From Phycisphaerales bacterium UBA966 (lineage in GTDB: Bacteria; Planctomycetota; Phycisphaerae; Phycisphaerales; SM1A02), in contig DBCE01000225.1 in NCBI GenBank assembly GCA_002292895.1, positions 6,428-12,215 of the forward strand: DNA of 5,788 nucleotides, in the 5' to 3' direction. The notes below the pieces were generated by a model, which saw nothing but the letters and a program-made list of their open reading frames with translations, did not search any database and was not told the DNA's origin. Within the stretch, counting starts at the first letter, position 1, and the number at the start of each line of letters is the position of its first letter. This document shows positions 1 through 5,077 of this stretch, one piece after another. The translations under genes and the position numbers were made by a program.

Positions 1-1077
1 GTTTCGTTTCCATCATTGGCGTCATGGGTCAAGGGCACGCCGATCACTTCATTCACGCCGGGCAAGGTGTACGTCTTTGAGTTCTTCAGTACGTCGTGCT
101 CGCACTGCAAGGAATTTGCGGAACTTATCACCCGCTTGGCCCGCACCTACGGAGCGCAGGGCGCCGAGTTCATTGCCATTACCGATGAGGAAGCGCCCAT
201 CGTGAAGGCATGGCTTGCCCAACCCGGGAAGCTCAATGAAGTGCCATATTCAGTGGTCTCTGATCCGGATCGATCAGCCATGATCACCTTGCAGAATGGC
301 ACGTTTCGTAACTTCAATCCACGATTCTTTGTCATTAAGAACGGCATCGTGCAGTGGTTTGGCCATCCGAAAGATGCAGAGGAGCCGATCGCCAAGGTGG
401 TTGCTGGAACATGGGATCCCGAAACGGTGCGTGCCGCGGCCATCACCGACTCCACCGTGTCACGCGGCAAAGATCTCTTGGACCGCGTGGCGCGTGAATG
501 TGACAAGACCGGCGATTGGACGCCCATGTTTGCAGCGCTTGATGCGGTGCGCGCAGTGATTCCGGAACGCGCGGGTCAGTACGACGCTCAGCGGTTCGTC
601 ATCATGATTGGTCTTGGCGATATGCCCGACGCTGGCTACGAATTCGGCCGCCGCATTGCCAAGGAGTATGCGCAAGACATGCTCACTACGCGCTCCTTGG
701 CGCGCGCGATTCTGAATTCCCCGTATGCCAAGCGACGCGATGTTGATTTCGCCATGGAACTGGCAGTCACCGCCGACACATTGGCCAAGGGTGAAGATGC
801 CCGCGCCGCCGACACGTTGGGTCTCGCCTGGTTCTCCAAGGGCAATCGCGAGAAAGCCATTGAGAATGCCGAACGCGCCGTGAAGCTTGAGAAAGACCAG
901 AAGACCCGCGAGCAGTACCAACAGGCGCTGCAGAAATTCCGCACCGGAACCCCCGGTCCTGAGCCCACCAAGCCACGCCCGATTCCCGCCGCGGCTGCTC
1001 CAACTGCAGCGCCAGCTGCAACTCCAGGCGCGACTCCATCTGCACCGCCCGCTCCAGCGCCTTCGCACCCCGATTGA
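1..1077 (+). CDS. Thioredoxin-fold (TlpA/redoxin-like) protein with TPR-like region, 5'-truncated
   Basis: Likely a thiol-disulfide redox protein acting outside the cytoplasm. The frame is open from base 1 (it begins VSFPSLASWVKG), so the gene starts upstream; the TTG at 16 lies inside the conserved fold entry and is unlikely to be the true start. Counting residues from that TTG, the strand GKVYVFEFFS leads into the active-site motif C28-S-H-C31 (bases 97-108). The cis-proline segment NPRFFVIKNG has its Pro at residue 102, followed by a GHP turn, as in TlpA/ResA-type domains. Residues about 130-260 are mostly helical with no recognised motif. Residues about 262-308 (LGLAWFSKGNREKAIENAERA) resemble one or two TPR repeats. 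Residues 309-353 are a low-complexity Pro/Ala tail. CSHC replaces the common CGPC and the usual preceding Trp is absent, which should shift redox potential or partner choice. Family placement is firm; the substrate is unknown. Confidence 0.85.
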   Translation, partial: VSFPSLASWVKGTPITSFTPGKVYVFEFFSTSCSHCKEFAELITRLARTYGAQGAEFIAITDEEAPIVKAWLAQPGKLNEVPYSVVSDPDRSAMITLQNGTFRNFNPRFFVIKNGIVQWFGHPKDAEEPIAKVVAGTWDPETVRAAAITDSTVSRGKDLLDRVARECDKTGDWTPMFAALDAVRAVIPERAGQYDAQRFVIMIGLGDMPDAGYEFGRRIAKEYAQDMLTTRSLARAILNSPYAKRRDVDFAMELAVTADTLAKGEDARAADTLGLAWFSKGNREKAIENAERAVKLEKDQKTREQYQQALQKFRTGTPGPEPTKPRPIPAAAAPTAAPAATPGATPSAPPAPAPSHPD

Positions 1078-1120
1078 GCGTGCGCAACACGGTTCATTCC
1101 TGCGCGTGGTGAGTGCGCCG
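1078..1120. other. Convergent intergenic gap without a clear terminator
   Basis: These 43 bases separate the stop of the thioredoxin-like gene from the stop of the minus-strand operon. A weak inverted repeat, GCGCA (1082-1086) with TGCGC (1101-1105), is present, but no T-run follows it on either strand. Termination here may be Rho-dependent, or the two transcripts may overlap at their 3' ends. Confidence 0.4.
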
Positions 1121-2245
1121 CTACGGCTCTACTTCTCCACCCGCACCGTCACCCGCGCGAATCTGTAGCGAAATGTCTCGCTTGCGAATCGCCTGTGAGA
1201 AGTCATCCATCCCAGCATGCTTGGCGTCATCAGTGATATCAGCCTGCTGTTTCGCGTCCGCAAAGCTTGCGGCCGACTTCACCCATCCGTCATCCCATGC
1301 CTGTTGTTCCCACGTTCCGTTCAGTAGCAACCGTGGTGAAGGGAACAGTGGAATGCGTTGACCAAACGCAGTGCGCAGTATGTCCACGCCGCAACTCTGC
1401 GTGATGGCGTTGTACCAACACGGTGTGCGCGCTACATCAATCGAATGCAACGCGTAGCGCTCGAACAAAATGCGCGCGTTCTCGTGTGTGCACTCAACGC
1501 GATAGCGGCGCACCGTTTCGCCTCGAAAGTTTGTGCGCACGCGTACGACATCCCGCTCATCCGCCCACACATAAATCAACGTGTATTGCCGAAACAGCCC
1601 ACCTACCGCCGAGTATTGCTGTCCAACACGCTTGCGCGCTTCAATAGAGGCGGCCAAGTACGTCATGGTTCCATCAGCGCGCTCAAAGCCGAAACTCACA
1701 AAGTTGTGGCAAATGCGTTGCGGTCCCCAGAACGAAAAGAACAAGTCAACCGTGCGCAGTTGTGACAGGTCATAGGTGCGCTCCACCCATACTTCTTCGC
1801 AGTCGGTGTCACTGCTGCGGTAGCGGAAATTCCGAATGCCCGACACGGTGACTTCGTCGCCGTTCACTGCAAACGTTGCCGTGTCCTGCACGTCCGGCTG
1901 CCAGTCCGCCTGTGCTGGTGCAGGAACGAACCAGAACCACGTGACGACTGCACCCCACAGCACAGCCAATCCCATCCATCGCACCGCGCGTCCGCGTGCG
2001 AATCTCGGCAGTGGTCCGGCCGCCAGCGCCACGCACGCAAGCGCGCATGCAGCACCCATGGACCACGTGACGGCTGACGGGCCATCCGGGGCGTATCCGA
2101 TCCCCAGGGTGCACCACGCGGTGAGCACTAGCCACACGATGGCGAGTGGTGTGCGCCACGCCGTGCCAACCACATGGTGGATGATTCGATGCCGCACTGG
2201 CGGTGCAACGGGAAGCGGCGGTGGTACGGGTAAGTCGGAGTTCAT
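1121..2245 (-). CDS. DUF4105 / Lnb N-terminal periplasmic domain protein with three N-terminal membrane helices
   Basis: A 374-residue protein from the ATG at 2245. An in-frame TTG at 2269 would add eight residues; I prefer the ATG because it is followed directly by MNSDLPVPPPLP, although neither start has a clear Shine-Dalgarno. A Pro-rich N-terminus is followed by predicted membrane helices at about 33-52, 57-77 and 88-106. The rest, from about 114, should be exported. Residues about 114-290 match the DUF4105 pattern: ADWQPDV, SGIRNFRYRS, ERTYDLSQL, ICHNFVSFGF, SIEARK, GGLFRQYTLIYVWADERD, VRTNFR and TPCWYNAITQSC. Bacteroides Lnb, a lipoprotein N-acyltransferase, carries this domain. His179 and Cys284 sit where the family has conserved His and Cys, so they are candidate catalytic residues (inference). 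The usual NC before the second site is SC here. Residues about 291-374 are a hydrophilic tail. It is the last gene of the operon. Family assignment is strong; acyltransferase activity is unproven. Confidence 0.85.
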   Translation of the reverse strand: MNSDLPVPPPLPVAPPVRHRIIHHVVGTAWRTPLAIVWLVLTAWCTLGIGYAPDGPSAVTWSMGAACALACVALAAGPLPRFARGRAVRWMGLAVLWGAVVTWFWFVPAPAQADWQPDVQDTATFAVNGDEVTVSGIRNFRYRSSDTDCEEVWVERTYDLSQLRTVDLFFSFWGPQRICHNFVSFGFERADGTMTYLAASIEARKRVGQQYSAVGGLFRQYTLIYVWADERDVVRVRTNFRGETVRRYRVECTHENARILFERYALHSIDVARTPCWYNAITQSCGVDILRTAFGQRIPLFPSPRLLLNGTWEQQAWDDGWVKSAASFADAKQQADITDDAKHAGMDDFSQAIRKRDISLQIRAGDGAGGEVEP

Positions 2246-2277
2246 GACGGTGTGGCGTGAGGCGATCAATCAGCGTT

Positions 2278-3096
2278 TCAGTTGGTATCGATCATTCTGG
2301 CATGTTTCATCGGCGCGACGCGCGTCCATCGATAGAGCAGGGCGCCTGCAACCGGCACGCCCACTGCCAGTGCGTTCCATGTCCAGCTTGGCACGTTGCC
2401 GCTGGCGTATGCCGCGCCGCACGCCGCCGCGGTCCCTGCCAGCGTGCCGGACACTACCGAGATTGCACCAGCAACGGAGTGCATACGTGGACTCCGGCTC
2501 CAGCAACCAACCAGCGCAATACTTCCAGCAGTCCCCGCCAGGGCCACGCACATGACGGCAAGCGAAGGGAATCCCGTCATGACCGCACACGCCGCCATGC
2601 CAGCGCAGGCCACCGCCAGCGCACACATCGCAGTGCGAAGTCCACACATGGCGATCGCGCCGGATGAGAGGGCGCATGTCGCAGCAAACAATGCGCGGCT
2701 TCCGTTACTAACGCCAGGAAATGCAACGAACGCCGCCGCGCCGCACGCAGAGAGCAGCGTGGCAGCAATCACCAGCGCCCGGCGATGCCTTGGCATGGCC
2801 GCGGGCAACAGCGCCAATACGGGCGACACCACCGTCAACAGCAAAGCAACCAACCCAAGCTGATGCCAGCGTTCAAACGGCGCGTCATCGTCTTTCAATT
2901 CAACAGGCAATTGCCGCAGCAGGGCGGGCAGATCTACTTCGTGCACAAACGAGATGAGAAATGCAATCGCTAGCCCGTATGCCACGCAGCATTCAATGAT
3001 GGCCGCTCGTTGGCGCAGCGGTCCAAGCAGTGCAGCCCCAGCAAGCGCGCTGCCCACCAGTATCGGCAGCAGCACCACGCTCAGTAGGTAATTCAC
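2278..3096 (-). CDS. Polytopic membrane protein, Cys-rich, function unknown
   Basis: A 272-residue, strongly hydrophobic protein that I cannot place in a named family. I estimate about nine membrane helices, roughly at residues 4-24, 31-51, 80-100, 106-126, 133-151, 155-175, 178-198, 207-231 and 239-256. The only sizeable polar loop is 52-79 (HEVDLPALL, ELKDDDAPFERWHQ), which is acidic. Eleven cysteines, mostly within predicted helices, are many for a protein of this size. The GTG start at 3096 overlaps the stop of the YceI gene by four bases (GTGA), which implies translational coupling and supports this start. The stop lies 32 bases before the ATG of the DUF4105 gene. The operon position suggests a membrane partner for lipid transport or lipoprotein modification, but that rests on context only. 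The reading frame is very likely real; the function is open. Confidence 0.8.
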   Translation of the reverse strand: MNYLLSVVLLPILVGSALAGAALLGPLRQRAAIIECCVAYGLAIAFLISFVHEVDLPALLRQLPVELKDDDAPFERWHQLGLVALLLTVVSPVLALLPAAMPRHRRALVIAATLLSACGAAAFVAFPGVSNGSRALFAATCALSSGAIAMCGLRTAMCALAVACAGMAACAVMTGFPSLAVMCVALAGTAGSIALVGCWSRSPRMHSVAGAISVVSGTLAGTAAACGAAYASGNVPSWTWNALAVGVPVAGALLYRWTRVAPMKHARMIDTN

Positions 3097-3737
3097 GGCG
3101 CCGTTCCGCCGACGGCATCGCCCTCAAGCGCAATGATCAGTTTCACTTCATCGCCAAGCGCCTTGGCTGGTTTCTCGATGCCCCACTTCATGCCAAAGTC
3201 ACTGCGCTTGAGAGTGAGGTTGCATTCAAAGCCCACCTTCGTGCCCGCGGGGCCGGTGCCAATGCCGGTTGCCACGCAGTCCACCTCAACTGGCTTGGTA
3301 ACGCCGTGCAGCGTGAGGTCGCCCTTCACCATCCAGTGCCGGTCGCCAGCAGTCGTTGCGCCTGTTGACTTGAAGGTGATGGTGGGGAACTCCTTCGCAT
3401 TGAAGAAGTTGGGTCCCTGGAGATTCCCATCAAGCTTCTCGCTGCCAGTGTCGGCGTTGGCAACCTTGGCTGAAATGTCAAAGGTGGGTGCCGCGGTCGG
3501 TTCCATCGTCCACTTCACCGTGCCTTCAAGGGCGTTGAATCGCCCCCAGAAGAGCCCCGCCTCCAAGTGTTGGATGCGAAACAGTGCCACCGAATGCACC
3601 GGATCAAGCGTGATGGTTGCCGGATCGGCCGTCCGGCTCGGCGCAGCCGCCATTCCCAGCAACAGAGTCGCCATTCCAAGCGACACGGCGGTCAGTCTGG
3701 CGGATCGAACGTACGGCTGAGCGTGGTTCAGGGTCAT
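3093..3737 (-). CDS. YceI family protein, exported lipocalin-like
   Basis: A 214-residue protein with an ATG start at 3737. Residues 1 to about 32 form a signal peptide: Arg11 and Arg14, then the hydrophobic run LTAVSLGMATLLLGM and a cleavage-like AAA. The YceI domain fills residues about 38-208. Its hallmarks are ITLDPVHSVALFRIQH (Asp45, His48, His57), WGRFNALEGTVKW, LQGPNFFNAKEFPTITFKS, VKGDLTLHGVTKPVEV, and a closing LKRSDFGMKWGI and VKLIIALEGDA. YceI proteins are periplasmic antiparallel beta-barrels that bind long hydrophobic ligands such as polyisoprenoids, so a carrier or storage role is likely; the ligand here is unknown. It is the first gene of the minus operon, and its stop overlaps the start of the next gene. 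No Shine-Dalgarno precedes the ATG (the upstream bases are AAAGTGCTCCG), so initiation may not depend on one. Length and motif order are normal for the family. Confidence 0.93.
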   Translation of the reverse strand: MTLNHAQPYVRSARLTAVSLGMATLLLGMAAAPSRTADPATITLDPVHSVALFRIQHLEAGLFWGRFNALEGTVKWTMEPTAAPTFDISAKVANADTGSEKLDGNLQGPNFFNAKEFPTITFKSTGATTAGDRHWMVKGDLTLHGVTKPVEVDCVATGIGTGPAGTKVGFECNLTLKRSDFGMKWGIEKPAKALGDEVKLIIALEGDAVGGTAP

Positions 3738-3753
3738 CGGAGCACTTTACGAG

Positions 3754-3776
3754 CCCCGCCGCGGCCGCGCCGCCGG
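3754..3776. other. All-G/C block with palindrome in the yceI-like leader
   Basis: Twenty-three consecutive bases contain no A or T. Within them CGCGGCCGCG (3760-3769) is a perfect 10-bp palindrome. The block ends 17 bases upstream of the YceI-family start codon, so the operon's mRNA probably begins with a stable structure close to a start that lacks a Shine-Dalgarno. It may modulate translation, or it may simply reflect high local GC. Confidence 0.35.
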
Positions 3777-3817
3777 TCCGTGTCGCAGCGTGGTAGCGGA
3801 AACTCCCTTGAACTCTC

Positions 3818-3908
3818 CATTTATTTTCCGTGGATTGTTGCGGAAGACATCGAATCAAGGTCATTTGGCGCTCATTTATCAACCACTAGGGAATTTTCAT
3901 TTATTTTC
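3818..3908. repeat. Direct repeat CATTTATTTTC, two exact copies
   Basis: The 11-mer CATTTATTTTC occurs at 3818-3828 and 3898-3908, exactly 80 bases apart start to start. A shorter partial copy, CATTTATC, lies at 3873-3880. On the minus strand each full copy reads GAAAATAAATG. The placement in a promoter-bearing region suggests binding sites for a regulator or AT-rich upstream promoter elements. Chance similarity within AT-rich DNA cannot be excluded for the short copy. Confidence 0.45.
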
Positions 3909-3953
3909 GCTCGAGCGTGATGGGTGGCACCCGCCATTTTCGTTCTCGTATTC

Positions 3954-3989
3954 GGAGAAAGCATGAATCCCGCTCCCGCGGATCCATGA
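3954..3989 (+). other. Possible leader peptide: ribosome binding site plus eight-codon ORF
   Basis: GGAG (3954-3957) lies five bases before an ATG at 3963, which opens an eight-codon ORF, MNPAPADP, ending at TGA 3987-3989. The preceding 9-mer TATTCGGAG (3949-3957) is identical to the one that serves the second paralogue at 5061-5069, which argues that this is a working initiation site. Three of the eight residues are proline, and the ORF lies 93 bases upstream of the PEP-CTERM-like start. It could be a regulatory leader peptide, but nothing beyond the initiation signal and position supports this. Confidence 0.25.
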
Positions 3990-4027
3990 CCCTCCAACAG
4001 CGCTGCTCCCCCAGCACTGGTTTGAAG

Positions 4028-4074
4028 TGTTGTCTGTTCCTTTCCTGTTCCCTTTTCCCTATTCCCCATCGGAG
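4028..4074 (+). promoter_or_regulatory. Pyrimidine-rich leader and ribosome binding site of first paralogue
   Basis: The untranslated leader is a dense C/T tract with TTCC at 4037, 4042, 4048, 4055 and 4062, spaced five to seven bases apart. It ends at the Shine-Dalgarno GGAG (4071-4074), eight bases before ATG 4083. This Shine-Dalgarno decides the start: the TTG at 4077 lies too close to it. Tracts of this kind can be landing sites for ribosomal protein S1 or other RNA-binding proteins (general knowledge, not shown here). Confidence 0.5.
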
Positions 4075-4082
4075 CTTTGTAC

Positions 4083-4691
4083 ATGTCTTCCCGCGCCCTT
4101 ATCGCATCCGTTATCGCTTTGACCTCCGCCGGATATGCCACTGCGGACGTGTCTACCGTCTTCTATACCGTTGATTCCGCTGCCTGGGCCGCCTACGCCA
4201 CGACGAATGGCGCTGCCATCAGCAGTGAGAACTTCTCAAGTGTTGCGAACGGGTTCTACGGGTCCGGTGTTGCCGGCTCAGTCTCCGGGACTTCCTGGTT
4301 CGCCACCGCGACCGGCGGCGTCACCGCAGAGGCGGGCTTGGTGTCCACGACCGGATCAGCCACGCTGAACTTCAACTTTGCGCCCGGCGTGAACGGCATC
4401 GCGGGGAACATCTACGGAACCGACTCCAAGTGGGTCGCCGTCCCGGCCATCATCATGGTGACCCTTTCCGATTCCACCACCTATGTTGGCTACTCAAACG
4501 GTCCGGCAGACTTCATCGGGTTCTACTCGACGGGGTCCACTATCTCGAGCCTCTCTATTGTGGCGTCCGGTAGTGGCGTGAACCATGCCACGGTGGACAA
4601 TCTCTACTTTGCAACAGTGCCGGCGCCTGGTGCCGTGGCGCTGATTGGAATGGCCGGGGTGGTTGGTCGACGCCGGGAACGTCGGGCCTGA
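4083..4691 (+). CDS. PEP-CTERM-like (PAPG variant) exported protein, paralogue A
   Basis: A 202-residue protein, probably surface-exposed or secreted. The signal peptide is about residues 1-21 (MSSRALIASVIALTSAGYATA, ending in the cleavage-type ATA). The mature part is rich in Gly, Ser, Thr and Ala with alternating hydrophobic residues, consistent with a beta-sandwich. Segments shared with paralogue B are SENFSS (48-53), GFYGSG (57-62), VPAIIMVTLSD (120-130), YVGY (134-137), ADFIGFYSTG (142-151) and ATVDNLYFA (169-177). The C-terminus is a tripartite sorting signal: VPAPG (179-183), the hydrophobic run AVALIGMAGVVG, and the tail RRRERRA. In PEP-CTERM systems such a signal is recognised by an exosortase and removed. 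Here Pro-Ala-Pro replaces Pro-Glu-Pro. I do not recognise an enzymatic motif; a structural, matrix or adhesion role is possible. The gene stands alone between its leader and the terminator at 4731. Confidence 0.85.
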   Translation: MSSRALIASVIALTSAGYATADVSTVFYTVDSAAWAAYATTNGAAISSENFSSVANGFYGSGVAGSVSGTSWFATATGGVTAEAGLVSTTGSATLNFNFAPGVNGIAGNIYGTDSKWVAVPAIIMVTLSDSTTYVGYSNGPADFIGFYSTGSTISSLSIVASGSGVNHATVDNLYFATVPAPGAVALIGMAGVVGRRRERRA

Positions 4692-4730
4692 TCCGGTCTA
4701 GGAACAGTTATCAGTCAACACAGATATGCA

Positions 4731-4767
4731 CCCGCCCAGCGCCAACGCGCTGGGCGGGATTTCTTTT
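4731..4767 (+). terminator. Intrinsic terminator after paralogue A
   Basis: A perfect 12-bp GC-rich stem (4731-4742 pairing with 4747-4758) closes on the four-base loop CAAC. It is followed directly by the T-rich run ATTTCTTTT (4759-4767). It starts 39 bases after the stop codon and should end the transcript before the second paralogue. Confidence 0.92.
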
Positions 4768-4954
4768 GCAGTCGGTAAGTCATCATCAGTGAACAACTTA
4801 CCTCATTACTCAAATCTTCCCCCTGCGGGGATCATTCAAGCTGGTCGCCGGCGATCAACATTTTTGTGGCATCCTGAAAAATTCCACGTCCTTTTCTTGC
4901 ATCGATCCGATGTCGCGGCATATTCCGCTAGTCGGTGTGCAAATGTTGGAAAGG

Positions 4955-4976
4955 TGCATGTCCTCCCAGGCATGCA
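4955..4976 (+). other. Bulged hairpin with CCTCC near its loop
   Basis: TGCATG (4955-4960) pairs with CATGCA (4971-4976). After a one-base T bulge, CCT (4962-4964) pairs with AGG (4968-4970) around a CCC loop. The top of the hairpin contains CCTCC, which is complementary to a Shine-Dalgarno GGAG, such as the one about 100 bases downstream at 5066. This is a candidate leader RNA structure; function is speculative. Confidence 0.3.
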
Positions 4977-5032
4977 GTTACGTGACTCCTGCTTGGATTC
5001 GCTTGCTTTCCCGTTTTGTTTCCGTCTCCCGC

Positions 5033-5074
5033 ACTTAGTTTCCTAAGTTTCCGCTTCCCTTATTCGGAGTTTCC
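5033..5074 (+). promoter_or_regulatory. RBS-proximal hairpin and AGTTTCC repeats
   Basis: A six-pair hairpin, ACTTAG-TTTC-CTAAGT (5033-5048), ends 17 bases before the Shine-Dalgarno. AGTTTCC occurs three times, at 5037-5043, 5046-5052 and 5068-5074, and the last copy overlaps the GGAG at 5066-5069. A further GTTTCC lies at 5018-5023. A repeated motif that runs into the ribosome binding site could be a target for a translational regulator; this is inference from position. Confidence 0.35.
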
Positions 5075-5077
5075 TCA

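Larger units (their letters stand above)
3738..4082. promoter_or_regulatory. Divergent intergenic region carrying promoters for both flanking units
   Basis: These 345 bases separate two divergently transcribed starts, so they should hold promoters in both directions. I could not identify a -35/-10 pair with confidence on either strand. The content runs from the G/C-only block (3754-3776) into clearly AT-richer DNA (about 3818-3908) that carries repeated CATTTAT motifs. Next come a perfect palindrome CGCTCGAGCG (3908-3917), a compact inverted repeat GGGT-GGC-ACCC (3922-3932), a short ORF with a good ribosome binding site (3954-3989) and a pyrimidine-rich leader (about 4028-4068). Apart from the eight-codon ORF I find no supportable gene. 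Confidence 0.5.
4692..5077 (+). promoter_or_regulatory. Intergenic region and long structured leader of paralogue B
   Basis: Apart from the terminator, these 386 bases hold no gene that I can support. They must contain the promoter of the second paralogue, since the terminator isolates it; no -35/-10 pair is convincing (TTGCAT at 4897 and TATTCC at 4921 is the weak best). Short dyads are frequent: CCCC-TGC-GGGG (4820-4830), the palindrome TCGCCGGCGA (4845-4854), CATCG-ATC-CGATG (4900-4912), a bulged nine-pair hairpin (4955-4976) and ACTTAG-TTTC-CTAAGT (5033-5048). The last 70 bases are pyrimidine-rich and end in the Shine-Dalgarno GGAG (5066-5069), eight bases before the ATG. Confidence 0.45.

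Noticed and set aside
460..1097. Long minus-strand open frames under the thioredoxin-like gene
   Set aside because: They are antisense to a gene with clear thioredoxin motifs and have low-complexity, Arg- and Gly-rich products.
1836..2555. Long plus-strand open frame of 239 codons across the operon
   Set aside because: It is antisense to the DUF4105 and membrane protein genes, whose frames show family motifs and membrane patterning. High GC produces such shadow frames.
3922..3940. TGGCAC resembling the -24 element of a sigma-54 promoter
   Set aside because: The required GC of the -12 element is missing at the proper distance, so the match is only partial.
3872..4141. Minus-strand open frame of 89 codons in the divergent region
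   Set aside because: It is antisense to the start of paralogue A, has no family features, and would run through the shared promoter region.
3917..4174. Open frame of 85 codons overlapping the leader and start of paralogue A
   Set aside because: It overlaps the real gene in another frame and its product is rich in Cys, Arg and Pro without any domain. An ATGA overlap with the short leader ORF at 3986 is intriguing but not enough.
4726..5046. Open frame of 106 codons between the two paralogues, plus strand
   Set aside because: Its start lies just before the terminator hairpin, so the frame runs through that stem. It has no ribosome binding site, its composition is not protein-like, and it covers a region better explained as leader DNA.
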